A stretch of 64,000 nucleotides of DNA from Celeribacter persicus (GCF_003050785.1 NZ_QAOH01000001.1:372001-436000), one strand, 5' to 3'; shown: positions 54,293 through 63,629, numbered from the stretch's first letter. Numbers and translations are program-made. The notes: generated from the letters alone by a model not told the origin.

Positions 54293-54338
54293 TCTAGACA
54301 GCTTGCGGAGTTGTCTAAACTCCTATACAACTAGACAA
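54293..54338. promoter_or_regulatory. PhnF-type operator region between phnG and phnF
   Basis: Three copies of the heptamer TTGTCTA or its complement (TAGACA at 54295-54300, TTGTCTA at 54311-54317, TAGACAA at 54332-54338). The middle copy runs into GTCTAAAC, which fits the GT-N-TA-N-AC rule for HutC/PhnF-type GntR regulators. It lies between the divergent starts of phnG and phnF. Confidence 0.55.
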
Positions 54339-54402
54339 ATCATGGCCGATCCGTTGCTGTTCGGCAAGGGTAAAATCGTGAAACTTTGGTGACGAAACGC
54401 TC

Positions 54403-55113
54403 ATGTCCCGCACACCGGTCTGGAAATCCATCGCCGAAACCCTCTCCGAGGAGATCGCCAAGGGGCATTATCGCTCCGGCGACAAACTTCCGACGGAGGC
54501 CGAGCTTTCGGCACGTTTCGGCGTCAACCGCCATACGGTGCGTCATGCGCTGTCCGATCTCACCGAGCGCGGCATCACGCGGTCGCGACGCGGCGCAGGC
54601 GTGTTCGTCCAGAGCGCGCCGGTGGATTATCCCATCGGCAAACGTGTGCGCTTTCACCAAAACATCCGCGCCACGGGACGTTTGCCGCAGAAGAAAGTGC
54701 TGCGCATCGAGACCCGTGCCTGCGACGAGAAAGAAGCCGCGGCCCTCACTCTCACACCCGGCGAGGAGGTTCTAGTCTACGAGGGTCTCTCGTTGTCCGG
54801 CGACGCCCCTGTCGCGCATTTCATCTCCATCTTTCCCGCTGCGCGCCTGCCCGGACTGGCAGCAGCCCTGGAGGAAATCAGCTCTGTCACATCCGCACTC
54901 ACCTCCATCGGCGTCGAGGATTATCTGCGCGCGGAAACACGCGTCAGCGCCGAACGCGCGACGGCGACGCAGGCGCTGCATCTGGGATTGCGTGAGGGCG
55001 ATCCCCTGCTGCGCACCGTCAGCCTCAACATCACGCCGGACGGCAGGCCTATCGAGCGCGGCATCACTTGGTTTGCGGGGGACCGCGTCACGCTCACTGT
55101 CACGCCAGACTGA
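54403..55113 (+). CDS. phnF: PhnF, GntR/HutC-family regulator of phosphonate genes
   Basis: A 236-residue GntR regulator with winged helix (about 10-75, YRSGDKLPTEAELSARFGVN, RHTVRHALSDLTERGI) and UTRA effector domain (about 95-230). It is divergent from phnG, across repeated TTGTCTA elements. It most likely represses the lyase operon until a phosphonate or its derivative binds. The phnM-like gene at 55216 follows on the same strand about 100 bases later. Confidence 0.92.
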   Translation: MSRTPVWKSIAETLSEEIAKGHYRSGDKLPTEAELSARFGVNRHTVRHALSDLTERGITRSRRGAGVFVQSAPVDYPIGKRVRFHQNIRATGRLPQKKVLRIETRACDEKEAAALTLTPGEEVLVYEGLSLSGDAPVAHFISIFPAARLPGLAAALEEISSVTSALTSIGVEDYLRAETRVSAERATATQALHLGLREGDPLLRTVSLNITPDGRPIERGITWFAGDRVTLTVTPD

Positions 55114-55215
55114 GTGTCATCCCGGACGGGCCGAAACGTCATCTGCGCGATACAAAACACAGGTATTTCAACCTGAAATGGCAAAACACCGCTTTTCGTA
55201 TCGCAGGTAATTCCG

Positions 55216-56394
55216 ATGTCCGTGCTTCCTCCGCTGAGCTTTTCCGGCGCCTCCGTCCTGATCGACGGGACGTTCCGGAACATACCTTTCTCGATTGCCG
55301 AGGGACTTATTTCCGATGAGACCTTTCCCGAAATCGACCTGAGCGGCTATCTGATCCTGCCCGGCATCGTCGATCTGCATGGCGACGCGTTCGAGCGCCA
55401 TATCGCGCCACGTCCACGCGCCCCCTTCCCGATCCGCGCGGGCCTCGCCTCCGCCGCCCGCGATGCCGCCGCCCATGGGGTGACGACGGCATGGTTCGCG
55501 CAGTGTTGGTCTTGGGAAGGTGGGCTGCGCGGCCCCGATTATGCCGAAGAACTGCTGGCCGAAATGCAGGCGTTCGAAGCCCATACCCCCATCGACATCC
55601 GGCTGCAAATCCGCTGCGAAACCCATATGATCGACAGCCGCGAGCGGCTTCTGGCGGCGATCCGGCGGTTTGGCGTGGATTATGTGGTGTTCAACAATCA
55701 CCTGCCAGAGGCCATCGAGATCGCCAAGAAGGAACCGCTGGAATTCGCCGCATGGGCGAAACGCGGTGGGCGCACGCCGGAGCAGTTCATCAAGGTTCTG
55801 CGCGAGGCGAAGGATCGCAAGAACGAGGTGCCGCGTCACCTCTGTGCTTTGGCCGAGGCGTTCGATACGCTCGGTGTGATCTACGGCAGCCATGACGACC
55901 CGGACGCGGAAACCCGCGAGGAATTTCGGGCTCTGGGCGCGCATATCGCGGAATTCCCGATCTCCGAGAAAGCCGCCGCGGCCGCCAAAGCGATGGGCGA
56001 TCCGGTCCTCATGGGCGCGCCGAACGTGGCGCGAGGCGGCTCGCAGGCCGGCAATATCTCGGCGCAAAAACTGATCGAGCGCGGGCTCTGCGATGCGCTG
56101 GTGTCCGATTATCATTACCCAACACTTGCCGCCGCAGCATGGACGCTTGTCGACAAAGGCGTGAAGGATCTGGCGCAAGCCTGGGCGATGATCTCGACCA
56201 ACCCCGCCCGGATAATGCAACTGAGCGATCGGGGCACACTGACGCCCGGCAAACGCGCGGATTTCGTGGTAATCAATGCCGAGACGCGAGAGATCGAAGT
56301 CACCGTCTCCGGCGGGCGCATCGCCTATCTGGCGGGGCGCGCCGGACAACGGCTCGCGGCCAGTGGCGCTCCGATGCGACTCGCGGCAGAGTAA
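55216..56394 (+). CDS. second PhnM-like amidohydrolase
   Basis: A 392-residue PhnM-family protein with LPGIVDLHGDAFERHIAPRP, the metal-binding HMIDSR region, YGSHDDPDAETREEF and MGAPNVARGGSQAGN. It differs clearly from the phnM product at 46066: the DHTPGQ motif is replaced by FNNHLPEA. It may be the triphosphate diphosphatase for another phosphonate or have a related hydrolase role. It follows phnF on the same strand and is convergent with the hexapeptide transferase gene. Confidence 0.88.
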   Translation: MSVLPPLSFSGASVLIDGTFRNIPFSIAEGLISDETFPEIDLSGYLILPGIVDLHGDAFERHIAPRPRAPFPIRAGLASAARDAAAHGVTTAWFAQCWSWEGGLRGPDYAEELLAEMQAFEAHTPIDIRLQIRCETHMIDSRERLLAAIRRFGVDYVVFNNHLPEAIEIAKKEPLEFAAWAKRGGRTPEQFIKVLREAKDRKNEVPRHLCALAEAFDTLGVIYGSHDDPDAETREEFRALGAHIAEFPISEKAAAAAKAMGDPVLMGAPNVARGGSQAGNISAQKLIERGLCDALVSDYHYPTLAAAAWTLVDKGVKDLAQAWAMISTNPARIMQLSDRGTLTPGKRADFVVINAETREIEVTVSGGRIAYLAGRAGQRLAASGAPMRLAAE

Positions 56395-56395
56395 A

Positions 56396-57010
56396 TCACT
56401 CGTATTTTTCGAGGAAGGCTTCGGCCTCCAGCGCTCGAAAATCCACAAGCGCCGCACGCAACCGAGCATGATCCCAATCCCACCACGCCAGTGCCTGCAT
56501 CCGCTCGGCAATCCCGTCGGGGTAGCGTGGCCGCATCGGGACGGAGGGCACACCGGCCACAATCGTATAGGGCGGCACATCCTTGGTCACGACCGCGCCA
56601 GAGGCCACGATGGCCCCATCGCCAATTGTCACCTCGGGCTTGATGATCACCCCGTGGCCGATCCATGTATCATGACCGATCACCGTGCGCCGCGCGGCGC
56701 GTGCTTCGAAAAACGCGGCATCGTCTTCGGCATCGTCCCAATAGTAGGACGAGCGATAGAGAAAGTGATGCAGCGAAGCATTACGATAGGGATGATCCGT
56801 CGGACCGATGCGGGTAAAGGCGGCAATGTTCGAAAACTTGCCAATCGTCGTGTTGGCGATATCGGAATATTGTTCGCAATAGGAATAATCACCCATCTCG
56901 GAGTTGAGCACCCGCGCGCCCTTTCCGACCTCGCAATAGGACCCGAAGGTGGAATTCTGAACCTCCGCCTCCTCATGCAGGAAAGGTTCGGTCGCACTCA
57001 GTTTCGGCAT
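56396..57010 (-). CDS. phosphonate-associated hexapeptide-repeat acetyltransferase
   Basis: A 204-residue left-handed beta-helix acyltransferase with repeated hexapeptides (I-G-x-x-x-x pattern), the catalytic-type TRIGPTDHPYRNA segment and IGHDTWIGHGVIIKPEVTIGDG. This is the phn-linked subfamily near chloramphenicol acetyltransferases. It may acetylate aminoalkylphosphonates, as PhnO does elsewhere, to protect the cell or prepare substrate. That is an inference. It is the last gene of the phnCDE operon, set off from phnE2 by a long hairpin. Confidence 0.88.
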   Translation of the reverse strand: MPKLSATEPFLHEEAEVQNSTFGSYCEVGKGARVLNSEMGDYSYCEQYSDIANTTIGKFSNIAAFTRIGPTDHPYRNASLHHFLYRSSYYWDDAEDDAAFFEARAARRTVIGHDTWIGHGVIIKPEVTIGDGAIVASGAVVTKDVPPYTIVAGVPSVPMRPRYPDGIAERMQALAWWDWDHARLRAALVDFRALEAEAFLEKYE

Positions 57011-57047
57011 GTGTCACCTGTTTGAAATCCCGGATTGCCTCCGGCAG

Positions 57048-57110
57048 GAGTATTTCGAGCACAAAGGAAACCCGGATACAAATCCTGTTTCCTTTGTGCC
57101 GCAAATACTC
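57048..57110. repeat. long imperfect inverted repeat touching the phnE2 stop codon
   Basis: Arms GAGTATTT (57048-57055) and GCACAAAGGAAAC (57059-57071) pair with GTTTCCTTTGTGC (57087-57099) and AAATACTC (57103-57110). A 4-bp GGAT/ATCC stem adds to the loop. Only 3-nt internal bulges interrupt, giving about 25 base pairs. It may end or attenuate transcription before the transferase gene. The GGAGTATTT end resembles an intergenic repeat I recall from Rhodobacteraceae genomes. Confidence 0.7.
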
Positions 57111-58431
57111 AGTCGCCCTTGATCAGCCTGCGCCGCAACCAGCCGGAAAAGCTGTCCATTGCCATCACCAGAAGCACCACGAGGACGATGTAATAGGACA
57201 CCTCTTCCCAATCCTTCTGGGTGATCATCGCCTGCGTCAGCAAAAGCCCGATGCCGCCCCCGGTGATCGCGCCGATGATCGTGGCGGAGCGGGTGTTGGA
57301 TTCGAGGAAATAGAGCACTTGCGACAGGAGTACCGGCACGATCTGCGGGATCACACCGAAGCGGTAGCGCTGCAAAGGCTTCGCCCCGGTAGAGGCCACC
57401 CCTTCGATCTGTTTCTCGTCGACGTTTTCCAGCGCCTCGGAGAAGAGTTTCCCGAAAGAGCCGGTATCCGTGAACAGGATCGCCAGCGCACCGGTCAGGG
57501 GACCGGGACCGAAAGCGCGCGACAGAAGGATGGTCCAGATCAGCCCGTCAACGCCCCGCAGGAAGTCGAAGAGACGCCGCGCAGCCATGCGGATCGCCAC
57601 AAGGGGCGCGAAATTGCGGGCGGCGAGGAAGGCGAGCGGCAGGGCGATGATCGCCGCCCCGAAAGTTCCGAGGAAAGCCATGAGAACCGTCTCGAATAGC
57701 GCCCAGACGGTATCGCCATGCCGCCAAATCGCGTTGTTCCAGAAATCCTGCCACGCCCCCATGAGATTGGACCGCTCCGGGTCGATGCGTTCCCCGAAAA
57801 GGATACCTGAGAGGCCATGCCCGTAATACGGGCTTTCCAGCGTGAACCAGAACAGCTCCCAACCGAATTCGTAGACAAAGACCTCGCTACGAGCCTTGGT
57901 CAGCGACAGCCGCGCAGCTTTGGTCGTCACCGTAAGACGAGTTTTCGAATAGGAAATCCAGTCGGGTAGTGTGGCCGGATCGAGATTGATCGTCACGCCC
58001 CCGGTTCGGCTTTGCGTGGCTTCGATGACACCGAACCCCGGCACATCATAGCGCACCATGTCGTCCGCGATCTCGATGGTGCCGTCATCGTCAAGCGTGA
58101 TCACGGCAGCATCCTCTCCCACCTTGACCCAGGCGGGATAGTTGGTCGCATTATAAGTGCCCTTGCGCTCCCCCTCGACCGCCACCTTAATCTCGCCAGT
58201 GCGGTTGTTGCGCTCGACATGGGTCTTGTAGCTGTAGGTGTCGGACACGAGCGTCACCGCATTGTCCCACCGCATCCGACCCGCCAGCCCGGCAATATCG
58301 AAGGCGAAGAAGATGTAGACGAAATAGGCCAGAACTATGAGCGGCAGGGCAAAGGCGAGCATGCGTTTGCGGGCGATCAGCGCCTTGGCGCGGGCGTGCA
58401 TGTCGACGGAGGGGTTGGCAGCAAGGCTCAT
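57109..58431 (-). CDS. phnE: phosphonate ABC transporter permease PhnE2 with large extra domain
   Basis: A 440-residue permease. After one N-terminal helix (about 25-48) comes a non-membrane region of roughly 140 residues, rich in beta-like polar sequence (about 50-190). The PhnE core follows, with FGAAIIALPLAFLAARNF and the coupling motif EALENVDEKQIEGVASTGAKPLQ. Typical PhnE proteins have 260-300 residues. It starts within the stop of the first permease gene (ATGA). Confidence 0.92.
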   Translation of the reverse strand: MSLAANPSVDMHARAKALIARKRMLAFALPLIVLAYFVYIFFAFDIAGLAGRMRWDNAVTLVSDTYSYKTHVERNNRTGEIKVAVEGERKGTYNATNYPAWVKVGEDAAVITLDDDGTIEIADDMVRYDVPGFGVIEATQSRTGGVTINLDPATLPDWISYSKTRLTVTTKAARLSLTKARSEVFVYEFGWELFWFTLESPYYGHGLSGILFGERIDPERSNLMGAWQDFWNNAIWRHGDTVWALFETVLMAFLGTFGAAIIALPLAFLAARNFAPLVAIRMAARRLFDFLRGVDGLIWTILLSRAFGPGPLTGALAILFTDTGSFGKLFSEALENVDEKQIEGVASTGAKPLQRYRFGVIPQIVPVLLSQVLYFLESNTRSATIIGAITGGGIGLLLTQAMITQKDWEEVSYYIVLVVLLVMAMDSFSGWLRRRLIKGD

Positions 58432-59330
58432 TGCGCGGCTCCTTTCAACGGGTCCGACTTCATCGAGCCATGGGTCAGGCGGTTGCGCACCACGGAGGAC
58501 ATCTGATCGAAGACAACGATGGTCAGAAAAAGCAGGATGAACACGGCGGCGGCCTCATCGAACTTGCCCTGTCCCCAGGAGATTGCGTTTTTCAATTCAT
58601 AGCCGATGCCACCCGCGCCCACGAAACCGAGGATGGCGGAGGCACGGATGTTGATCTCGAAGCGCAAGAGCGCGTAGGAGAACCAGTTCGGCGCAACCTG
58701 CGGCACGAGGCCCAGCATCATCCGTTGCGGCCATGTAGCGCCGACGGAGGCGAGCCCTTCGAGCGGCTTCTGATCGGCATTTTCGTTCACCTCAGAAAAC
58801 AGCTTGCCCAGCGCGCCGACGGTATGAAAGGCAATGGCAATGGCCGCCGGCACCGGCCCACTGCCCAAAACGAAAATCAGCACGAGCGCGATCACGATCT
58901 CAGGCAGGGCACGCATCAAATCCATGATCCGACGAAACACAGGGATCAGGCGCGGCCATGGGGCGAGACCATTGGTCGAGAGCAACGAGAGGATGATCGC
59001 TCCGAACGCTCCCGTGATCGTCGCAACGGCGGCGATGTTGATGGTCTCGATGAGCGCCGGAAGAGCTTTCAGAAGATGACCGGGCAAGTTCGCGCGTTTC
59101 GCCCAGGCTTCGGACACCACATCGGCAGGGAAATCAAAAATATGCGGCAGACCGGGCAGAAAGCCCCCGGCATTGCGGTCATTGGCGATGCCAAAGCCAC
59201 TCGCCAGAAGAAGGACAAAGACCAAAAGCATGATGCCGCCATAGAGGCGACGCTGACGGGTGAGCGCCATGTAATGGGCGCGGGTCGCATCCAGCGAAGC
59301 GCCCGTGGAAACAGCTGTGAGATCGGCCAT
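58428..59330 (-). CDS. phnE: phosphonate ABC transporter permease PhnE1
   Basis: A 300-residue permease with one N-terminal helix and five further helices. The coupling motif is EVNENADQKPLEGLASVGATWPQ, similar to PhnE2. Together they form the channel for phosphonates. It lies 68 bases after phnD, with a strong hairpin in the gap. Confidence 0.93.
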   Translation of the reverse strand: MADLTAVSTGASLDATRAHYMALTRQRRLYGGIMLLVFVLLLASGFGIANDRNAGGFLPGLPHIFDFPADVVSEAWAKRANLPGHLLKALPALIETINIAAVATITGAFGAIILSLLSTNGLAPWPRLIPVFRRIMDLMRALPEIVIALVLIFVLGSGPVPAAIAIAFHTVGALGKLFSEVNENADQKPLEGLASVGATWPQRMMLGLVPQVAPNWFSYALLRFEINIRASAILGFVGAGGIGYELKNAISWGQGKFDEAAAVFILLFLTIVVFDQMSSVVRNRLTHGSMKSDPLKGAAQ

Positions 59331-59353
59331 GTCGGGGGTCCTTGGTCAAAAGA

Positions 59354-59385
59354 GAAACCCCGCGCAAAAGAGGGCGCGGGGTTTC
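59354..59385 (-). terminator. hairpin between phnD and phnE1
   Basis: GAAACCCCGCGC, eight-base loop, GCGCGGGGTTTC: a perfect 12-bp stem, followed on the minus strand by TCTCTTTTG. It probably causes partial termination or protects phnD mRNA, so that the binding protein is made in excess over the permeases. Confidence 0.7.
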
Positions 59386-59398
59386 ATGTCACATGCGC

Positions 59399-60301
59399 TT
59401 AGTTGGATTGCGCCAGACGTGCGGCAACGATGGACGCATAGGTCTCGTGATCGACCGGGATGAAGTCTTTCGCTTCACCGTGGGCCACACCGTAGGCACA
59501 ATCGGCATCTTCTTCCCAGAGGTTCGCGGTCAGCTCAGTGACCTTGTCCTTGACGTCCTGCGGCAGCGCTTTGCGGATCACGAAAGGGCCTTCCGGGATG
59601 ATGTTGGACTGCCAAATCTGCACCATGTCATTCATGTCGACAAGGCCCGCATCCACGGCTTTGCGCAGAGCGCCGTTGTTATAGCCATCTTCCCATGCAC
59701 CGAGACCGTCGGCCCAGGTCACGCCCGCATCCACGTCACCGTTGTTTACGGCGACAATGGTCTGCTCGTGGCCACCGGTGAAAACGACGTCACCAAAGAA
59801 ATCGCCCGGCTGCATGGGGTAACCGGCAGCGGCGATCTCGATGGAGGGGATCAGATAACCGGAGGTGGAGTTCGGGTCACCGAAACCGAATTTCTTGCCC
59901 TTCAGATCTTCGAGCGAAGTCACACCGCTGTCCTTGCGGGCAAAGCCGATGGAATAATAACCGATGGAACCATCGACATTCTGTTTCACCAGAACCGGTT
60001 CGACCGCTTCCGGGTCGGCGATGAAGGTGCCAGCATAGCTGGACGCGCCCATCCAAGCGGCGTCAATGGTGCCACCCAGCAGGCCCTGCATCACACCATT
60101 GTAATCAGCCGGGGTGAAAACCTTCACTTCCACACCGAGCGCTTCGGCGATTTTGTCGGCGAAACACTGGTTGGACGCAACGCGGTCCTGAGCGTTTTCA
60201 CCACCGAGGATGCCAAGGCGGAATTCGGTAATGTCCTGAGCCTGAGCGGCACCGACAAGGGCAGTGGTCGCAAGAACGGCAGCAAGCAGTTTTTTCATCA
60301 T
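59399..60301 (-). CDS. phnD: phosphonate-binding periplasmic protein PhnD
   Basis: A 300-residue PhnD-like binding protein with a signal peptide of about 21 residues (ending AQAQ). It contains FRLGILGGENAQDR, the GASSYAGTF loop, KFGFGDPNSTSGYLIPS and DAGVTWADG, which supply ligand contacts in the family. It captures alkylphosphonates in the periplasm for PhnCE1E2. The first of two adjacent ATG codons is used. Confidence 0.95.
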   Translation of the reverse strand: MMKKLLAAVLATTALVGAAQAQDITEFRLGILGGENAQDRVASNQCFADKIAEALGVEVKVFTPADYNGVMQGLLGGTIDAAWMGASSYAGTFIADPEAVEPVLVKQNVDGSIGYYSIGFARKDSGVTSLEDLKGKKFGFGDPNSTSGYLIPSIEIAAAGYPMQPGDFFGDVVFTGGHEQTIVAVNNGDVDAGVTWADGLGAWEDGYNNGALRKAVDAGLVDMNDMVQIWQSNIIPEGPFVIRKALPQDVKDKVTELTANLWEEDADCAYGVAHGEAKDFIPVDHETYASIVAARLAQSN

Positions 60302-60355
60302 TCTCTCCAGTTGATACGCCCGCGTGAGTTTGGTTAATACGGGCCGATGAAAGGG

Positions 60356-61180
60356 TCAGACCGTAAGCTTGGCGAGACGGCGTTCCACCGCCTCGACAGC
60401 CTCGTGATCACGGATTTCGGTCGAGGTGGCGGCCTCCGAAAAATCGGCCCCCGCCCCGTAAATGTCGCGGGCAACGCCCGTGGTGAGCTGGGCGGGCGTG
60501 CCGTCGAACACCACGCGCCCGTCGCGCATGCCGATGATGCGGTCGCAATAGCGCCGCGCGGTGTCGAGCGTATGAAGGTTCGCGATCACCATGCGTCCGT
60601 CCTCGTCATGGATGCGACGCAGCGCCTCCATCACGGTCTGGGCGTTCATGGGATCGAGCGAGGCGATGGGTTCGTCCGCCAAAATGACTTTCGGATCCTG
60701 CATCAGGGCGCGGGCGATGGCGACGCGCTGTTGCTGACCACCCGAAAGCGCTTCGGCGCGTTTCTCGGCATGCTCGGAAATGCCAAGGCGACCGAGAATG
60801 TCGATCGCCTTGTGAATGTCCTCTTCGGGATAGAGGTTGAACATGGTCGTAAGGGTAGAGCGACGACCAAGCGTGCCATGCAGCACGTTGGAAACCACAT
60901 CCATACGCGGCACAAGGTTGAATTGCTGAAAGATCATCGCGCAATCGGATTGCCACTGACGCTTCTCGGCGCCCTTGAGGGAAAGCACATTGCGCCCCTC
61001 GAACAGCAATTCGCCCTCGGAGGCATCGGTCAGCCGGTTCATCATACGCAGGAAGGTCGATTTCCCCGCCCCGGAGCGCCCGATGATACCGATCATCATC
61101 GGACGGTCGATGTGGAAGCTGACCTTGTCCACGGCCGCTTTGGTGCCGAACCGTTTTGTCAGGCTCTTCACTTCGAGCAT
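60356..61180 (-). CDS. phnC: phosphonate ABC transporter ATPase PhnC
   Basis: A 274-residue ATPase with Walker [10 protein letters not shown] near residue 36, [18 protein letters not shown], signature LSGGQQQR and Walker [20 protein letters not shown] lies just before the ATG at 61180; the frame continues upstream but without family sequence. It heads the operon C, D, E1, E2, transferase. Pho-box-like repeats at 61236-61264 lie about 55 bases upstream. Confidence 0.95.
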   Translation of the reverse strand: MLEVKSLTKRFGTKAAVDKVSFHIDRPMMIGIIGRSGAGKSTFLRMMNRLTDASEGELLFEGRNVLSLKGAEKRQWQSDCAMIFQQFNLVPRMDVVSNVLHGTLGRRSTLTTMFNLYPEEDIHKAIDILGRLGISEHAEKRAEALSGGQQQRVAIARALMQDPKVILADEPIASLDPMNAQTVMEALRRIHDEDGRMVIANLHTLDTARRYCDRIIGMRDGRVVFDGTPAQLTTGVARDIYGAGADFSEAATSTEIRDHEAVEAVERRLAKLTV

Positions 61181-61235
61181 ATCTGCCCCCTCTTTTGCGT
61201 TGGCGGCGATAAAGCACAGGGAGTGCATCCCTTCT

Positions 61236-61264
61236 GTGACGGACAGGAAAAAGATTTGTGACAG
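61236..61264 (-). promoter_or_regulatory. Pho box upstream of phnC
   Basis: On the minus strand CTGTCAC, AAAT, CTTTTTC, CTGT, CCGTCAC: three heptamers at exact 11-bp intervals, the outer two being good PhoB half-sites. This is the usual layout of alphaproteobacterial Pho boxes and predicts induction by phosphate starvation. Confidence 0.6.
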
Positions 61265-61427
61265 GGCACAGGATAAGGCACAGGGACGTGTCTTTTCTCC
61301 CGTCCCCGCGCGTCGCTCGCGCAAGGCCTGTGCACAATTCCCAAGGGCCTGTGGCTTGCTCCATGCCAAAGGCCTTGTATGGTGGCGCGACAAAACGCCT
61401 CTAAAACGCCTCTCAGGACCAGCCCCT

Positions 61428-62486
61428 TTGCCCGATCTACCCGCCCCGAAACGCCTGTTTCTCATCCTGCTCACGCTGATGATCGGCGCGGCGGCAGGCT
61501 CCGGCTTCTATTTCGCGCATATGCCGTTGCCATGGATGCTCGGGCCAATGCTGATGATTTTCGTCTTCGTGATGCTGGGTGCGCCTCTGGAGGCCCCAAA
61601 CCAGTTGCGTCCCATCGTCATCCCGGTGATCGGCGTCATGCTGGGGTCGAGCTTCGACACGGAAACGTTTCAGAACCTGAGCCGCTGGGGGCTCTCTCTT
61701 GCCGGGCTCTCCGTCTATATTGCACTGGCCGCAGCCCTTGTCGTGCCCTTCTATATCAAGGTCGGTCGCCTCGATCCGATCACCGCCTTCTTCTCCGCCA
61801 TGCCCGGCGGGCTCAACGAGATGACCGTGATCGGCGGCGCTCTGGGTGGCGACGAAAAGCGGATCATTCTGGCCCATGCCGGGCGGATCGTGGTGACAAT
61901 CTCGATCATTGCGCTCTATTTCCGGGTCTTTCTGGGCTATGAGGTCACGGGGATCACGCTTAAAAGCGACGGACCCGCGATCACCCTCCTCAGTGCCGCG
62001 ATCCTTCTGGCCTGTGCCGTGATCGGGGCATGGGGCGGCAGAAAGCTGCGCCTGCCCGCCCCCGAACTTCTGGGACCGATGCTGCTGTCGGGAGCGGTGC
62101 ATATGACCGGGCTGACCCATTCCTCGCCCCCGGCCCTTCTGGTGGTTGCCGCACAGGTGATCCTTGGCACTTCCATGGGCTGTCGCTTTCGTGGTGCCAA
62201 ACCGGCGCTGGTGTTCAACACGCTGGCACTGACCTTTGGCGGCACGCTGATCACCATGGCGCTGTCGCTTGGTTTTGCGGTGGGGTTGCATCATCTCTTC
62301 GGCCAGACCACGGAGCAGGTGCTGCTCGCCTATGCCCCCGGAGGTCTCACGGAAATGTCGCTCGTCGCCCTCGCGATGCATGCCGAAGTGGCCTATATTT
62401 CGCTCCACCATCTTGTAAGGATCGTGATCCTCGTGGCGATTGCGCCAACGCTCCTGTCACGCATCGCGGGGCGTCTGGGGTACTGA
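61428..62486 (+). CDS. AbrB-family integral membrane protein
   Basis: A 352-residue AbrB-family protein (often mis-annotated as ammonia monooxygenase), with about ten helices in two related halves. Each half has a proline/glycine motif ([12 protein letters not shown] and [13 protein letters not shown]) and a PGG motif (MPGGLNEM and APGGLTEMS). The substrate is not known; transport or a regulatory membrane role has been proposed. TTG at 61428 is taken as the start because AGGA lies upstream and no in-frame ATG gives the family N-terminus. It is divergent from phnC. Confidence 0.83.
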   Translation: MPDLPAPKRLFLILLTLMIGAAAGSGFYFAHMPLPWMLGPMLMIFVFVMLGAPLEAPNQLRPIVIPVIGVMLGSSFDTETFQNLSRWGLSLAGLSVYIALAAALVVPFYIKVGRLDPITAFFSAMPGGLNEMTVIGGALGGDEKRIILAHAGRIVVTISIIALYFRVFLGYEVTGITLKSDGPAITLLSAAILLACAVIGAWGGRKLRLPAPELLGPMLLSGAVHMTGLTHSSPPALLVVAAQVILGTSMGCRFRGAKPALVFNTLALTFGGTLITMALSLGFAVGLHHLFGQTTEQVLLAYAPGGLTEMSLVALAMHAEVAYISLHHLVRIVILVAIAPTLLSRIAGRLGY

Positions 62487-62606
62487 CCCTGCCTGCCCCC
62501 GCGCTTGACTCACCATGATCGGTGTGAGACCAACACAGAACTGTAAAAGCCGGGCGCGGCCTTGCAAAACCACGCCAATCACTGGCACGCGACAGGCAGG
62601 TTGGGT

Positions 62607-63620
62607 TTGAACACACTCGCAATCACATGCATCCGGGATGAGGGGCCATGGCTTCTCGACTGGATCGCCCATCACAGGGCTGCGGGATTTTCCCATTTCC
62701 TCATCGCCTCCCATGACCTCTCGGACGGCTCCGATGCTCTGCTGGATGCGCTGTCCGATGCGGATATCATAACCCATATGCCGTTTCAGCCCGAGGGTGA
62801 GAAATCCGTGCAATGGCAGGCGATGAAATTCCTGTCGAAACATCCTCTTTATAAAAGTGCCGATCTCGCACTGTTCTTCGATGTGGACGAATATCTCGTA
62901 CTGGACGAGGGGCTGACGCTTGATGCACTTCTGCCGCAGGGGTTCGATGCCGTGCCGCTGCGCTGGCATCTCTTCGGCAACAGTGGCATCGGGTCCTGGG
63001 ACGACCGCCCCGTCACCGAACGTTTCACCATGGCCGCCCCCGACGAGATCGCCCTGCCGCTGGCGCATTTCTTCAAGACGCTGCATCGCCCCTCTGCTTT
63101 CAAAGCACTGGGCATACACCGCCCGAAACCGTTGAAAGACCGCCCCGCGCGCTGGATCGGTGCCAACGGCAAACCGATGCCGGACGCCTTCGCGGAGCAG
63201 AGCACACGGATCAACCTCTTCGGCCTGCCGCAGGAAGGGGCGCGCGCCTGGCTCAACCATTATTCCGTGCGCTCCGTCGAGGAATTCGTGCTGAAATCCG
63301 TGCGCGGCCTGCCCAACCATATGCTCAAACCTATCGGCCACGGCTATTGGGCGGAGCGCAATTTCAACACCCTTGAGGACCGCCGCATCAGATGGATGCG
63401 CTCCGGGGCAGATGCCGCACGCGCCGAGCTTGCAGCGTTCGAGCCGCTGCATGCCACCACCGTGGCCCAGCATCGCGCGCGGCTCAAGGCATTAACCGCT
63501 CAGCGCCCGGTGATCGAAATGATGTGGCATCTGACGCTGATGGCTGGCTCGACCCCACCGGGAGCGACGCAACTGGCGGCCCATCTCGCCCGTCTCAAGG
63601 CCCTCGCACAGGACAACTGA
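62607..63620 (+). CDS. glycosyltransferase family 2-like protein
   Basis: A 337-residue cytoplasmic glycosyltransferase-like protein of the group starting with LAITCIRDEGPWLLDWIAHH. It carries the metal-binding FFDVDEYLV motif near residue 92 and the HYSVRSVEEFVLKSVRG segment. Relatives in Roseobacter genomes act on polysaccharides or envelope glycans; the acceptor is not known. No ATG is available at the conserved N-terminus, so TTG at 62607 with CAGG six bases before it is chosen. TTG at 62601 is also possible. Confidence 0.82.
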   Translation: MNTLAITCIRDEGPWLLDWIAHHRAAGFSHFLIASHDLSDGSDALLDALSDADIITHMPFQPEGEKSVQWQAMKFLSKHPLYKSADLALFFDVDEYLVLDEGLTLDALLPQGFDAVPLRWHLFGNSGIGSWDDRPVTERFTMAAPDEIALPLAHFFKTLHRPSAFKALGIHRPKPLKDRPARWIGANGKPMPDAFAEQSTRINLFGLPQEGARAWLNHYSVRSVEEFVLKSVRGLPNHMLKPIGHGYWAERNFNTLEDRRIRWMRSGADAARAELAAFEPLHATTVAQHRARLKALTAQRPVIEMMWHLTLMAGSTPPGATQLAAHLARLKALAQDN

Positions 63621-63629
63621 GGTTCATCC

